Source: Gilvimarinus sp. DA14 (GTDB lineage Bacteria > Pseudomonadota > Gammaproteobacteria > Pseudomonadales > Cellvibrionaceae). From it: a DNA stretch of 64,000 nucleotides. How positions within the stretch are numbered: the first letter of the stretch is position 1; each line of letters begins with the position of its first letter. Below, piece by piece: positions 16,819 to 27,272 of this stretch. The notes beneath the pieces were generated by a model that was not told the DNA's origin, ran no database searches, and saw only the letters and a program-made list of their open reading frames with translations. Both the position numbers and the translations under genes were made by a program. The stretch lies in NCBI RefSeq assembly GCF_024204685.1, contig NZ_CP100350.1, positions 1,054,001 to 1,118,000 on the forward strand. Reading direction: 5' to 3'.

Positions 16819-19731
16819 TTAAAACCGCGCGCGAACTCCGGCCGCCCAGCGACTCTCGAATACGTTCTGGGTAATCACATAATCGTCCCATTGGGCGTAC
16901 TGACTTTCGTATTCATCAGTGATATTACTGCCTTGCACATAAACGCTGACGAAATCATTGATGTCGTAGCTTGCAGACACATCCAGGTATATGGTTGAAT
17001 CCGTCCAGATAGGAATTACACCCTCTCCAACTCCCATACCCAAACGATCTAAACGGTCACTGCGATAATTGGCCGCGACACGAAATTGCCAACCGTAATC
17101 ATCGTACCAAAGTACCGCGTTACCAGACTTCTCTGAGTTATCCTGAATAGGCAGAGTTTCGCCATACACATCGACGTTCGAGCTGTCGCTAGGAGCGTAA
17201 GTAAAGTTCAAGCTAGCACCTAGGCCGCCCCAGATACCCGGTAAAAAATCAAAGGCCTGCTGATAAGCCAGTTCGACCCCTTTAATGCTGCCGCCCTCGC
17301 CATTAATGTTTGTGGTAACCGGAAGGTCTCGGCGTATCACACCATCTTCATCAGGTAACCCCATGGTAATTTCGCCTTGCTCGATAAAAGATTCTATATC
17401 CATATAAAAGCCCGAGACACTAAGCAGACCTGTTGAGTTGAAGTACCACTCAAGAGACAAATCATAGTTATCCGAACGCCACGGTTCCAGCTGTGGGTTA
17501 CCATTTTGCGTACCATTAATAGCTACCATAAGGTCGGGGCTTACCCCCAGCTGTTCGCCCAAAACTTCCCCTGCACGCGAGCGACCGATACTTAAACCAC
17601 CCGCCAAGTCATCGATATCCAAACTGGTCATATTCTTAGAATATGCAGCGCGCAACACCAGATCGTCGGTCAAGTCCAAAGCAAAATTGGCTGACGGTAA
17701 AAAGTCGTCATATTTGCGTGAGATAGTCTCTTCGCCAATTTTATCGGCAGCAGTACACAGCGAGCACGGGCGCTCATTGCCGATAATGTTCTGCAAAATA
17801 TCGAACTCAGTTTCGATATAACGCGCTCCGACATTCCCTGTATAAGTCATGTTCCCCAGGTCACCTTCAAAATTAACCTGGACATATGCGGTGTTAGTTT
17901 GTTCTTCAACCGTATAAGAGCGTGAGGGCATAGTCAGCTGTTTGTTGCCAGGATAGAGCGCCTCTTGAAAACCAAAGTTATCGTCCATCACCTCAGGGTT
18001 AACAAAGAAGAAAGATCCAGCAATACTTCCGGGCCCAAAATCACTGACTTCATTTACCCAGCCAGAAGGCATATCGGCGTAGTAATTAAGATTGCCGATA
18101 GTCATATCTCCATCGGCCACACTGTTTACACCATCTGAGTTGGTATCGCCCAAGGAAGCACCAGAATCTTTCCACATTACATCGGCGCTGTAATCTCCTG
18201 TGGTAAAGGGTGCTACCAGAATATAGGTGTCACGGGTTACATCGCGGTTGCCAGAGCGCACCCCGAGCTCTACCGAACGCACGTCCGAACTTGAAAACTG
18301 ATACTCACCGTCCAGACGCAAAACATCCAAAGTCGCCTCTTCGGTAAAGTTATTCTCAGAGTAAGTCGAGACCAAATTGTAGCGATTAATATCTGAACCA
18401 AAGCCCTCATCAAAACCGAGGGAAATATAGTCCCCCGTGCGGTCAAAGGCGACGTCAATCGGATCAGGGCCGTAACCATTGGGGTTAACTGGTTCAGCGC
18501 CAGAACCATCATTACGCATCAAGCCGTGCTGGGCACCGCTGGTAACATACCCATGGGCAACATTCTCGGTATGACCGCGCTCGGCGTCACCGTGGAGATA
18601 CCGAACAGCCCCCTTCCAGGGACCTCCGTTGTAATAGTTTAATTCGATATTGGCGTTAGTTGACTGACGATTATTCGTCAAAGACTCACTGTAAGAACTA
18701 ACACGGTTGACCAGAAGCGAGCCTTGATTGATAGTATAAATTGAGCCCCCGAGCGGTGAGTCGAGACGCTGTTGGAAGTTATCGGAATATGCCCAGTTAT
18801 TACCACGGGTGCTGTCAATCATCATCCCTTGTTTGCGATCAGCGTCGTCCATATCGGTATAGAAAATATCGCCAACGAGCTCCAAACTATTGGTTAAGTT
18901 CGCTTGTAAACTCGCGGATAAGCCATAGCGATCTCGCTCTGTTTCTCGATCCATGACACCGTAAAAACGCTGCCCCAGAAAAGTGTCATTATTATCGCCG
19001 TCATTGTTGAAATCTCGGCGATCGCGAATGTCTTCGCCAATCAGCTCCATGCCATCTAAAATTGTTCCGTTGCGATAGTTAGCCAGTGTTTTCTGATCAT
19101 AGGTCGCCGTAACAACCACGCCAAAATCCTCGCCATTAAACCCGGCAAACCCTGAAACTTTGCCGTCATCGCCTTTAGATTCAGAGCCCTGCGCCAGCTC
19201 TGCGTTACCTGAAAAAGTCCAGCCGGCATCCAAATCAAGGGGGCGCACAGTTGTCAGGTCCAAGGTGCCGGAAATCCCCCCTGCCAGAAGGGATGCCGTT
19301 TGAGACTTGTGTACTGTAATACCTGAGATAAGTGGCGAAGGTACATCGGTAAAATCCGGCTGTACCGTAGTAATGGAGCCGGCGCTTAAAAACTGCTCAC
19401 CGTTGAGCAAGGCCGTAACTTGGGGCATGCCCCGCACGTTAATGGTTGAACCCTCGCCTGCGCTACGGCGGATTTGCACACCGGGAATACGCTGCAAAGT
19501 ATCGGCGATGGTCGTGTCTGGTAGCTTACCGATGTCTTCAGCTGTGATCGTGTCACTCACGCCGACATTCATTCGCTTTTCATCAAGGTTACGCGCCTGA
19601 CTTGCCGCTAAACCAACCACTCGCACCTCTTCTAGAGGTTCCATTGTCTGTTCCTGAGCTAAGGCCGATACTGCAGCAGTCATAATAATGGCCGATGCCA
19701 AAGCATGTCTTTTAAAGCTAATGCGGTTCAC
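16819..19731 (-). CDS. TonB-dependent outer-membrane receptor
   Basis: The 970-residue protein has a signal peptide (ALASAIIMTAAVSALAQ). The plug domain begins near residue 40 with ITAEDIGKLPDTTIADTLQRIPGVQI and carries NVRGMPQVTALLNG. A 22-strand barrel follows, ending in the aromatic residue of GVRARF. The plug sequence and length are those of the large receptors that Caulobacter- and Cellvibrio-type bacteria use for oligosaccharides or other nutrients. No siderophore features are apparent. The start is GTG 19731 with GGAGG eight bases upstream; this is better supported than any later ATG. No sugar enzyme is directly adjacent, so the substrate is open. Confidence 0.93.
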   Translation of the reverse strand: MNRISFKRHALASAIIMTAAVSALAQEQTMEPLEEVRVVGLAASQARNLDEKRMNVGVSDTITAEDIGKLPDTTIADTLQRIPGVQIRRSAGEGSTINVRGMPQVTALLNGEQFLSAGSITTVQPDFTDVPSPLISGITVHKSQTASLLAGGISGTLDLTTVRPLDLDAGWTFSGNAELAQGSESKGDDGKVSGFAGFNGEDFGVVVTATYDQKTLANYRNGTILDGMELIGEDIRDRRDFNNDGDNNDTFLGQRFYGVMDRETERDRYGLSASLQANLTNSLELVGDIFYTDMDDADRKQGMMIDSTRGNNWAYSDNFQQRLDSPLGGSIYTINQGSLLVNRVSSYSESLTNNRQSTNANIELNYYNGGPWKGAVRYLHGDAERGHTENVAHGYVTSGAQHGLMRNDGSGAEPVNPNGYGPDPIDVAFDRTGDYISLGFDEGFGSDINRYNLVSTYSENNFTEEATLDVLRLDGEYQFSSSDVRSVELGVRSGNRDVTRDTYILVAPFTTGDYSADVMWKDSGASLGDTNSDGVNSVADGDMTIGNLNYYADMPSGWVNEVSDFGPGSIAGSFFFVNPEVMDDNFGFQEALYPGNKQLTMPSRSYTVEEQTNTAYVQVNFEGDLGNMTYTGNVGARYIETEFDILQNIIGNERPCSLCTAADKIGEETISRKYDDFLPSANFALDLTDDLVLRAAYSKNMTSLDIDDLAGGLSIGRSRAGEVLGEQLGVSPDLMVAINGTQNGNPQLEPWRSDNYDLSLEWYFNSTGLLSVSGFYMDIESFIEQGEITMGLPDEDGVIRRDLPVTTNINGEGGSIKGVELAYQQAFDFLPGIWGGLGASLNFTYAPSDSSNVDVYGETLPIQDNSEKSGNAVLWYDDYGWQFRVAANYRSDRLDRLGMGVGEGVIPIWTDSTIYLDVSASYDINDFVSVYVQGSNITDEYESQYAQWDDYVITQNVFESRWAAGVRARF

Positions 19732-20166
19732 TAAGGAGTCCTCCCACTTCTTGTCGTTAAAACGTCTGGGCGGGTCATTAACCCAAACATCAATATTGTG
19801 TTACTTATTTTCTATATATTAATTTTTAAATGTTATTTTTTATCAGGCTAACCGGAAACGAACAGAAACACAACTTTCACATTCGAAGTCTGTGTAAATT
19901 TGCGCCCCTAAAAATAGAGCGCATTTTGACCGCATCGATTATTTTTCAGACAAAAAGGATGTGGGACGAGAAAGGCTTTGAAGCCAAAAACCAGGCGCGT
20001 GAAATTTACGCACCAGTGTATGGCAAAGAAATTGGTGGGAATAACAAGTTAGTGCACGCTCAATGGGGAAGGCCTAACAAACTATAAACCTACACTTACA
20101 AAACTTTATTTTGATTAAGGCGAGATGTGATTATTGAAGATGAGCGCCACGGGCTGAAGTAAAAAC
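19732..20166. other. Gap between jetD and the TonB receptor gene
   Basis: These 435 AT-rich bases hold the receptor promoter region and the tail of the Wadjet operon. One 85-codon plus-strand frame (19830-20087) is open but has no ribosome site, signal or recognised family, so I do not call it a gene. I see no clear terminator after jetD, no attachment site and no insertion sequence. Confidence 0.5.
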
Positions 20167-21300
20167 CTATTGGAAAACCAAATCAAGCATGACAACTTCC
20201 TGATCCACAAAGGCTTCAGCACGGCGTATGGCTGGCAATAAACTGTAGTCGGCAAAGTCGCAACCTGTATTTTGCGGGTCCTGCTGAATCCCAAAGCGTC
20301 CCGTGTACCCCTCGCCCTTAAGTAGCTGCTCCAGCATCGGCTGATACCCCCTTTGCCATGCGGATGCCGCAGAGAACGAGCCGCGAACGGCTTTTAAGAT
20401 TGCCATTCCCGCATAATCTAGATCGCCCCAGAAAAACACAGGTATATCTTGCCGCTGACTAAACCAAAACTCCTCAAACACCTGCCGAGCTTGATTGTGC
20501 GGTTGCGGGTTGCCGTTTTCAAGGTAGCTAAACAACACATTACCCGGCTCGCGCATGCGCATGCTACTGCCACGAAATCCGGCGCTGTAAATAATGGCGG
20601 TATTGTTAGGCTGACGCTGGGCCAAACTAACAAAAGTATCCTGATTTTCGACTAACAAAATACTATTGAAATCAGTAGGTACATACACCGTTAGCAGCAA
20701 TGGGCGCGGTTCGATATTGTGCGCGAGTTGCGGGTAGATCTCGGCCACCAAATTTTCATGGCGATCCAGTATTTTCGAATTGCCATTAAAACAGCGTGCC
20801 GATAAGGCTCTTAAGGTCACAGGCTTTTGTAAGTGCGACTGCATTGTTACCAAACCACGCAGAGTCTGCTCAGCGCCCAGCTCGGGAATGCGTATGATGT
20901 TTTGCGCCAGCCGCTCGGTTTCAATACCTTTTTCTGCCAACTTTTCCAGCTCGTGCTGCCACACCAAGGTGTAGGGGTCCAGGGCGGGCCGATTAAGCCA
21001 CTGGCGCACCTGCTCTTCACGTTCGGGGATAAAAACCAGCTGAGCCCCTTCATACAGTTCTTGGTGGGGCTTTACCCGCGCTTTTTTCACCGTAATCAAG
21101 TGGTAGTCTTTATCCAGACTTTCCACCAATGCCCACAGGTAGTTCACATCGTCTTCAAAGTCGTAGAGCTCGGGTGCCGTTTTACGGTCTATTTTCAGGG
21201 CTGGCCTTACCCCGCGCTCAAGCTTATCGATCAGGCGGTGCAACAGTTTTTGCAGCAACGGTTCTTCATCTAGCCACTTAGGCGCAGGGATAGCTTTCAT
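20167..21300 (-). CDS. jetD: Wadjet subunit JetD (DUF3322/DUF2220 nuclease)
   Basis: The 377-residue protein has the DUF3322 N-terminal region (about 1-190) and the DUF2220 C-terminal Toprim-like domain. The acidic metal motif is visible in PVFFWGDLDYAGMAIL. In Wadjet systems JetD is the topoisomerase-VI-like nuclease that cuts plasmid DNA after the SMC complex has extruded it. The start is ATG 21300 behind AAGGA, 5 bases after the jetC stop. It is the last gene of the jetABCD operon. Length and order match type I Wadjet systems. Confidence is high because all four partners are present. Confidence 0.92.
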   Translation of the reverse strand: MKAIPAPKWLDEEPLLQKLLHRLIDKLERGVRPALKIDRKTAPELYDFEDDVNYLWALVESLDKDYHLITVKKARVKPHQELYEGAQLVFIPEREEQVRQWLNRPALDPYTLVWQHELEKLAEKGIETERLAQNIIRIPELGAEQTLRGLVTMQSHLQKPVTLRALSARCFNGNSKILDRHENLVAEIYPQLAHNIEPRPLLLTVYVPTDFNSILLVENQDTFVSLAQRQPNNTAIIYSAGFRGSSMRMREPGNVLFSYLENGNPQPHNQARQVFEEFWFSQRQDIPVFFWGDLDYAGMAILKAVRGSFSAASAWQRGYQPMLEQLLKGEGYTGRFGIQQDPQNTGCDFADYSLLPAIRRAEAFVDQEVVMLDLVFQ

Positions 21301-21305
21301 AGTCC

Positions 21306-24300
21306 TTACCCTTCAAACTCTTCCATAAAATCCAACATTGCCTGATGCCGCACCGTTTTGCGGTGATTTTTCCAAAGCTCGCGAATTTTATCCTGATTAC
21401 AGGCTTTACGATCCACCAGCACTCGGGTTTTTAGCTCGCCGATGGGCTGAGATGTAGGACATTTACTGAAGACAAACTGATTGGATATTAAATCCATAAA
21501 CGGGCCCGACTTACTGCTGGGCATAATAAAGAGCAATTGTAAGCCGAGGGTTTCGGTTAAATAATGAATGACCTCGCGGGAGCGATTTTCATCCATTTTC
21601 GAGAAAGCTTCATCCACCAGCACCATACGCAAGTGGTTGTCTCCCTCATTAAAACGAAACGCCGATGTTACCGCCGCCGAACGAATAATATAGGCCGGCG
21701 TTTCCAACTGTCCGCCTGAGCCCGTGCCATATTGGCTCAGCGCGATCGCGGCCTTGCCTTCTGGCTCTTTGTAAATTTCGTAGTAACGATAGTTACGGTA
21801 ATCACTGATGCGTGCCAGCTCGCGCATGGCCAGCTGCTCATCTTTATCCAGCAGCATATTCAACAGGGTGTCACGCACTTGGCAAGCCTTGGGTGACAGC
21901 TCGGCATCGAACAGGCTGGTGCCATCGCCCAAATTGGGCACGGCGATCACTTCATTAAAGAAGCGCCAGTAGTCTTTAAATTCGGGCACCCAGTCATAGC
22001 CGAAGCGAAAACGCTCTCGGTCAGCGCCAAAACGATGGTGTTCAAGCTCTTTGTTCAGGTCTTTCAGCGTTCGCTCGCCATCTTTAATGGCTTGGTAAAT
22101 CGAGTGACATAAGTTAGTGACAAACGCGGTGTTAAAGCTGTCTTTTAGCTCTGAGAGCTGCTCGTGCTTATCCACCAGCACATTGTTTTTCAGGCGATTG
22201 TGCAAACTGCTGATTTCTTTAGCCATGGCGAGAACACGGCGAAAACACTCAATCCCGTGGGCTTCGCCAATGCCCGTGTCGTACACGATGGCGTCTTGTT
22301 TATGGCAGTGTTGATTATGCTGTAAAACTGCGGTGTGCAATTGTCGCTCGCTACTCTCAAGTTGCTGCTTCAGGCTTTCGATATCTTCGGCAAAGGTAAA
22401 ACTCTCGGCCGCTTGCTCGGCCCGCATCGCAGCCTGCTCAATGGCGTGATCCACGTCCAGCTCGGGGTAGTGGTCCGCCATCAAATACACCGCCTGTTCC
22501 GCGTCGTCCTGCGCTTCGGCCAGGGCATCCTGCGCATCGGCAAGCTGCGTTACCTGGCGGCTTATGGTGCGCTCACGTTCTTTCAGTTTACCCGCGCCCT
22601 CGACCAGCTCGCGGTGGCGGCTTTCTTCGTCGGCGTAAACTTGTTTTAGCTCGGCCAGTTGCGCTTCCAACTCGTTAAAATCGCTTAAATCTAGTTGCGC
22701 CAAGGCTCTTTCTGCTTTTTGAATCGCGCGATGACATTCCATCATCGACGCAATTGCCGCGCCACAGGCAACGGGCTGAATACTTTCCACCAACTCTTGG
22801 ATACGCGCCAGCTGTTGATACTCCTGCTCGCACTCGTTCGCCTCTTGCAGCAGCTGCTCGCACTCACGCTCTTTCGCTTTTAGGGCCCGCTCGCGCGCCC
22901 CCTGGCCAAATACCAATTCGCTATCGTCGAGATCGCAACGCCACATGCTGTAGTTGCCGCTGCCCAAACCCTCGGGCGTAATACCGCGTGCAGTAGTACG
23001 CAGTTGCTCGGCATCCTCCACCCGTAAAACATTACCGTATGAAGCTTTAACATAGTACTCGGCGGTTTTGTGGCTGAAGGCCATCACCTCGGTGATAGAG
23101 CCCGGCGGCGAGCTCAAGCGCTCCGCGTCGCGGCGCGCTTTCTCGCCCTGAATCACCCGCGCTTTATTGCGTCGCCCGCCTGGCATGGCGCGCACAATAC
23201 GCATGGCTTCGGCTTCACTTTGCGGCTCTACCAGTATCGAAAAACGCGCTCCGCCCAAGTAACCTTCAATGGCCATTTGCCAGTGGGCATCCTGCACATC
23301 CACAAAATCGCATAACACGCAGGGCTGCGCCGCTGGCAATGCTTGCGCAATGGCCTGCAGCGCGGCGCTGACATAGGGCGGGTAATTTACCTTTTGGCCC
23401 TGCAGCAACTGAATGTCTTTCTGCTTTTGCTTGAGCTTGGCATTTAGCTCCTGACGTTTGCGATCCGCTGCCGCCAAATACTGCGCAATTTGGTCACGCA
23501 AACTTATACCTACCTGGGAGTACTCTTTGCTATGCAACTGCTCAGCCCACTGCAGGTGCGCTGATTCGGCCGCTTTTATTTGTGCGACGTCGTTTTCCAG
23601 CCGTTCAATACCCACCCAGTCTTTATTCACCAGCTGCCCCAGGTCGACTTCTACCTGATCGGCCGTGGCTACCACTTTTTGCCCCAGCTGGCGCAAAGCT
23701 TTGCTGTCTAATTCGGAGATGCTGGCGCCCAGGGAACATTGGTTGAGCTGTTGTAGCAGCTCACCTGTAGCGCGCACATTGCGCTGCAGCTGTAGGCTTT
23801 GCTCGTGCACTGGGCGCGCGCGTCCGGCCAACTCACGCGTATTGTCGGCGATATTCTGTTCCAGTTCGTCTTTGGTTTTAAGCGCATCAATGCCCTGACG
23901 TTTGGCTTCAAGCGCTACTTGGGCCTCGTGGGTTTGACGCCGGCGCTCTTCGCTCTCGCTTTGGGCCAGTTCGTTGTCTTGCAACTGCTCTTGCACCGAC
24001 TTTTGCTCGGCTTTGGCCGCCAAATAACCCCGCTGGTTTACCTTTGCCAGGCGCGTCGCCTCACTGTACTCACTCAACTGCCGCTCGGCCCAGGTATGCA
24101 CATAGCGATCGGCGTGTTCGTGCGCACCTTCCAAGGTGGTAATCGCATCGCGCAGGGCGCGGGTATCCGATTCCATCTGGTGGATGGTTTTCATTAAATC
24201 CGACACATTGCGGATAGCATCGCCCAGATCGCGTGGCTCAAGAATTTCACGAGCAACAAAATCGGTAATACTTTTAACCGGCTTGTAGGCCATAAAATTG

Positions 24301-24953
24301 GCAAAAGTACGCGCGGCATGTTTGGCTTCACGGTCAGACACCGCATCTTTGCGGCCGCGCAATGCACCGTACAAACGTCGCAGGTAGGCGCCTTTTTTAT
24401 CGTATTGCTCTACCCCGCCACTACCATATTGCTTTTTCAGCAAAGTAACAATGTCGGTAATCGGCACCACGTGCTTGCCGTCTTGATACGTTTTTACAAA
24501 GTGCGAAAGACTTAATTGTTCCCCTGGAAGAATTAAAAATAGCAGCTCATCCTGGCGCGCCTGCTTTTGGCTCCCCGCGCTGTCCAGGTGCGCACGTACA
24601 CACATTACGGCGGTAAAAGGCTCGCCACTTTCGCCCTGGGTGGGATGAAAAATACCGGCCACATAGCCGTCGACAGTGTAGGGCCGCGCGTAGCTGCCGT
24701 CATCGCAACCAAGCACATAGGAGGCGAGTGTGCGCACCTGTTTGCCGCCGCGCCCACGCTGGGTTGTTTCATCTTGGCCCGGGTTGTAGTTGAACAGGTT
24801 TTCGTGGGCCGCGGTCATTAGGGTTTGAATCGCATCGGCCGCGGTGGTTTTACCCGAACCATTACCGCCAGAGAATAAATTGATGGGGCCAAAATCAAAT
24901 TCCAATTGAGGTATATTGCCCCAGTTGACGAAAATGCCACGCTTTAAAAACAT
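21306..24953 (-). CDS. jetC: Wadjet subunit JetC (SMC/MukB-like ATPase)
   Basis: The 1215-residue protein is an SMC-type ATPase. The Walker A motif SGGNGSGKTT (K35) is near the N-terminus. Two long coiled-coil arms flank a central hinge at about 540-700. The C-terminal head carries the ABC signature GTGSGGQLETP and the Walker B/D-loop stretch MVLVDEAFSKMDE. It dimerises, and with JetA and JetB it forms a loop-extruding complex that recognises small circular DNA. ATG 24953 overlaps the jetB stop by one base (TGATG), so translation is coupled. A GGAGGG site precedes it. No frameshift or missing motif was seen; the system looks functional. Confidence 0.94.
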   Translation of the reverse strand: MFLKRGIFVNWGNIPQLEFDFGPINLFSGGNGSGKTTAADAIQTLMTAAHENLFNYNPGQDETTQRGRGGKQVRTLASYVLGCDDGSYARPYTVDGYVAGIFHPTQGESGEPFTAVMCVRAHLDSAGSQKQARQDELLFLILPGEQLSLSHFVKTYQDGKHVVPITDIVTLLKKQYGSGGVEQYDKKGAYLRRLYGALRGRKDAVSDREAKHAARTFANFMAYKPVKSITDFVAREILEPRDLGDAIRNVSDLMKTIHQMESDTRALRDAITTLEGAHEHADRYVHTWAERQLSEYSEATRLAKVNQRGYLAAKAEQKSVQEQLQDNELAQSESEERRRQTHEAQVALEAKRQGIDALKTKDELEQNIADNTRELAGRARPVHEQSLQLQRNVRATGELLQQLNQCSLGASISELDSKALRQLGQKVVATADQVEVDLGQLVNKDWVGIERLENDVAQIKAAESAHLQWAEQLHSKEYSQVGISLRDQIAQYLAAADRKRQELNAKLKQKQKDIQLLQGQKVNYPPYVSAALQAIAQALPAAQPCVLCDFVDVQDAHWQMAIEGYLGGARFSILVEPQSEAEAMRIVRAMPGGRRNKARVIQGEKARRDAERLSSPPGSITEVMAFSHKTAEYYVKASYGNVLRVEDAEQLRTTARGITPEGLGSGNYSMWRCDLDDSELVFGQGARERALKAKERECEQLLQEANECEQEYQQLARIQELVESIQPVACGAAIASMMECHRAIQKAERALAQLDLSDFNELEAQLAELKQVYADEESRHRELVEGAGKLKERERTISRQVTQLADAQDALAEAQDDAEQAVYLMADHYPELDVDHAIEQAAMRAEQAAESFTFAEDIESLKQQLESSERQLHTAVLQHNQHCHKQDAIVYDTGIGEAHGIECFRRVLAMAKEISSLHNRLKNNVLVDKHEQLSELKDSFNTAFVTNLCHSIYQAIKDGERTLKDLNKELEHHRFGADRERFRFGYDWVPEFKDYWRFFNEVIAVPNLGDGTSLFDAELSPKACQVRDTLLNMLLDKDEQLAMRELARISDYRNYRYYEIYKEPEGKAAIALSQYGTGSGGQLETPAYIIRSAAVTSAFRFNEGDNHLRMVLVDEAFSKMDENRSREVIHYLTETLGLQLLFIMPSSKSGPFMDLISNQFVFSKCPTSQPIGELKTRVLVDRKACNQDKIRELWKNHRKTVRHQAMLDFMEEFEG

Positions 24954-25654
24954 CAGGCACCCTCCTCCGGCTGACGAGCCGTAGCTTCCACCTCAGAACT
25001 AACGTCGCTAGAAGAACTGACATCGGCAGATACCAAACTTTGCAAGACTTCATCACTGACAAAACTGGTAATAGCTGGTTGAATACTGAGCCAACTCTCG
25101 TCGTTGTCCAGCTCATCTTCTAGGTGATACTGAATTAAGCGCAGCTGCTTTAAACGGCGAAACAGTTGTTTGCGCTCACCCAGGGCCTCGGGCAAGCTGC
25201 GTTTAAGCAAGTTATTCATGGCTATCGCCAAGCCTTCCAGCGAGAGCATCGCGCGGCCTTTCTCATCTACCTGCCCTTCGCGCAGGCTCTTTTGATATTC
25301 GGCGCGCAAAACTAAAATGACCGCCACTTCCTGCTGACTGGGGCGCACCCGAAAACCAGAGTTAAATGGACTGCTATCGTCATCGGCCACTCCAGGAATT
25401 TCGGCGCCCGGCGGGTAAATGCGCACAAAAGCGAACTGACGATCGTGCTGAATACGAACGCCTATAAGCGCCAAATAATCTTCCACCAGGCTCTGACATT
25501 GCAGATAGCGATCGTACAGCTGCGCCTCGGTTTGACTCTCGTCGCGACTGAGAACACCATAATCCAAAAGGCGAATTAACAGCTCGGAAAATTCGTGTTT
25601 GCTTACCTGGCTCGAAGCTAAAACTTCATTAATAGTTTCGTCAAATTGACTCAT
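24953..25654 (-). CDS. jetB: Wadjet subunit JetB (DUF4194, MukE-like)
   Basis: The 233-residue protein matches the DUF4194 family in length and pattern. The visible family-like core is [61 protein letters not shown]. It is the KITE-type winged-helix subunit that bridges the JetA kleisin and the JetC heads. ATG 25654 overlaps the jetA stop by four bases (ATGA). The C-terminal 20 residues are a serine-rich tail ([15 protein letters not shown]) of unknown meaning. Confidence 0.9.
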   Translation of the reverse strand: MSQFDETINEVLASSQVSKHEFSELLIRLLDYGVLSRDESQTEAQLYDRYLQCQSLVEDYLALIGVRIQHDRQFAFVRIYPPGAEIPGVADDDSSPFNSGFRVRPSQQEVAVILVLRAEYQKSLREGQVDEKGRAMLSLEGLAIAMNNLLKRSLPEALGERKQLFRRLKQLRLIQYHLEDELDNDESWLSIQPAITSFVSDEVLQSLVSADVSSSSDVSSEVEATARQPEEGA

Positions 25655-27093
25655 TCAGATTCTTCGCAAAGAGAAATTAAAAATTCGTCGGCCGCGCTGA
25701 AATATTCGGTGCGCAACTGCTGCCCTGTGGGCTCGACGCGAAAGCGCTGTGAGCTTGAGAGGTTATTGTGCGATGCCACTTCAATAGCATGTGCCATGGC
25801 GAGCAAATCGCGCGCACTGTCAATGGGCAGGTGTCGGGTAGACACCTGCCGGCCGCTGCGCAGCGCTTTTTCGACGTAATCGCGCAGGCCGGTATTATCG
25901 ACGGCAAAGGCCTGGTCCAGCACCTGCTGAATCAACAGCTCGCGCTCGGCTTGCGGGTCCAACGGTGGTTGCTCGGTGACGGCAGTGGTTACCAAGGCCG
26001 CCCGTTTACGCTCTTGCAGGCGCACCTGGCCGGGGTCAACCAACTGCAATCGCATGCTTGCCATGGCGTCGGCCGCGCGAGCGAGGCGAACATTTTGCTC
26101 GGCACCGGACATTTGTGTGAGTTGCTGGCAGACATCCAGTAAATCGTTATTGCTCTGGCTGTTTAAATAGGTGAGCTGGCGAATAATAATGTCGGCACGT
26201 TTGGTAAAACTGTGCAGGGCGCGGCGCAGTGCCGGCAACATAATATCCGCGGCGTTGCCCATACGCCGCTCGATGGTATCGAGTATGGTCCACAACACCG
26301 ACTGCCCGGGACGCGCCAGCTCGGGAATAAAACGACGCAGCTCGCGTTCAATGGCGGCTTTATCTTGCTTGCTTTTGCGGCGTATTTTGCTGATGGCTTT
26401 GCCAATTTGATCGCGATGCTTTTCCACGCTGTCGGCCGATAAACGCACGGCTACGTCGGGCTGGAAGCGCTGCTCCATAAATTCAAAAAACTGATCTGTG
26501 GCCTGCTGTACCAGCTGCTGTGACTCCACCTCGCGCACCAGTTCACGCTTGCGCTCTTCCAGCTCAGAGATCACATCGGTAAAGTCGGTGACAATGCGCT
26601 CGGAATATTCAAAGGCATCAAGCAAATCGTGCACCTCGCCGCGACTGTTGAACGCCTCCAGTGCATTGAGGGTGTTGCGGGTGTTGCGGTGGCGGGTGCG
26701 AATGCGCGCGGTGTCGGACTCTACCAAAGGCTGGGTAAACAGACGCCCCAGGCGGGTAAACGGATAAGTGGACTGCAAAGTGGCTGTGTCGACCTGTTTT
26801 TCCAGCCAACCGGCCTCCAGTAACTGCTTCATTACCCACAAAGCCTGTTCGCGCAGCGATTTAAAGCGCTGGGGTGATTCGTCATCGGGGCTGGTGTCGT
26901 CCGCCAGAGCGGGAGCGCGGGTCAAGGCTTCTTCCAGAACTTCCACTAACTGCTCGCGCGACAGCGAGTGACCATAGTCGGCGTTTGAACCGTATAACCG
27001 GGTGTAGAGCAGGCTCAGGCACTGGGCCACCTGCTCGCGGTATTTGCTGGTTAAGGGCTTAAAAAAGTCCTGGCGCTCTGGGGTGAAAAACAT
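25651..27093 (-). CDS. jetA: Wadjet subunit JetA (DUF3375, MukF-like kleisin)
   Basis: The 480-residue protein is a DUF3375 family member of standard length. It has an N-terminal winged-helix region, a long helical middle (about 140-250, rich in [34 protein letters not shown]) and a C-terminal winged-helix region. It acts as the kleisin that closes the JetC ring. It is the first gene of the operon. ATG 27093 has no strong ribosome site. The promoter must lie in the 180-base gap shared with the divergent psiE gene, where a perfect-arm palindrome also sits. Confidence 0.91.
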   Translation of the reverse strand: MFFTPERQDFFKPLTSKYREQVAQCLSLLYTRLYGSNADYGHSLSREQLVEVLEEALTRAPALADDTSPDDESPQRFKSLREQALWVMKQLLEAGWLEKQVDTATLQSTYPFTRLGRLFTQPLVESDTARIRTRHRNTRNTLNALEAFNSRGEVHDLLDAFEYSERIVTDFTDVISELEERKRELVREVESQQLVQQATDQFFEFMEQRFQPDVAVRLSADSVEKHRDQIGKAISKIRRKSKQDKAAIERELRRFIPELARPGQSVLWTILDTIERRMGNAADIMLPALRRALHSFTKRADIIIRQLTYLNSQSNNDLLDVCQQLTQMSGAEQNVRLARAADAMASMRLQLVDPGQVRLQERKRAALVTTAVTEQPPLDPQAERELLIQQVLDQAFAVDNTGLRDYVEKALRSGRQVSTRHLPIDSARDLLAMAHAIEVASHNNLSSSQRFRVEPTGQQLRTEYFSAADEFLISLCEESE

Positions 27094-27202
27094 CGGTTTC
27101 TTGTGGTTGATTTTTGATCGCCTACCGATACCCGGCAGGCGCCTATTGTGCTACCGGCGACGGGGCTATGCAAACAAAACCGCGCGAGTTTCCGCACCCG
27201 TG

Positions 27203-27235
27203 CCATATATACGATGTATATATGGTGTGTATAAT
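27203..27235 (+). promoter_or_regulatory. AT-rich palindromic operator and psiE promoter
   Basis: Arms CCATATATAC (27203-27212) and GTATATATGG (27216-27225) are exact reverse complements separated by GAT. Five bases later is a consensus -10, TATAAT (27230-27235). The palindrome occupies the -35 region, where no good TTGACA is present. This is the layout of a repressor or activator site. It lies in the gap between jetA and the psiE operon and could affect both. It resembles sites of ribbon-helix-helix or TetR-type regulators, but the binder is unknown. Confidence 0.6.
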
Positions 27236-27272
27236 ACAGAACTGCGCTAATCTGCGTGATGAGGACCTCACC

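Noticed and set aside
19830-20087. 85-codon frame between jetD and the TonB receptor
   Set aside because: AT-rich region, no ribosome site and no recognisable domain; could be a gene remnant, but unsupported.
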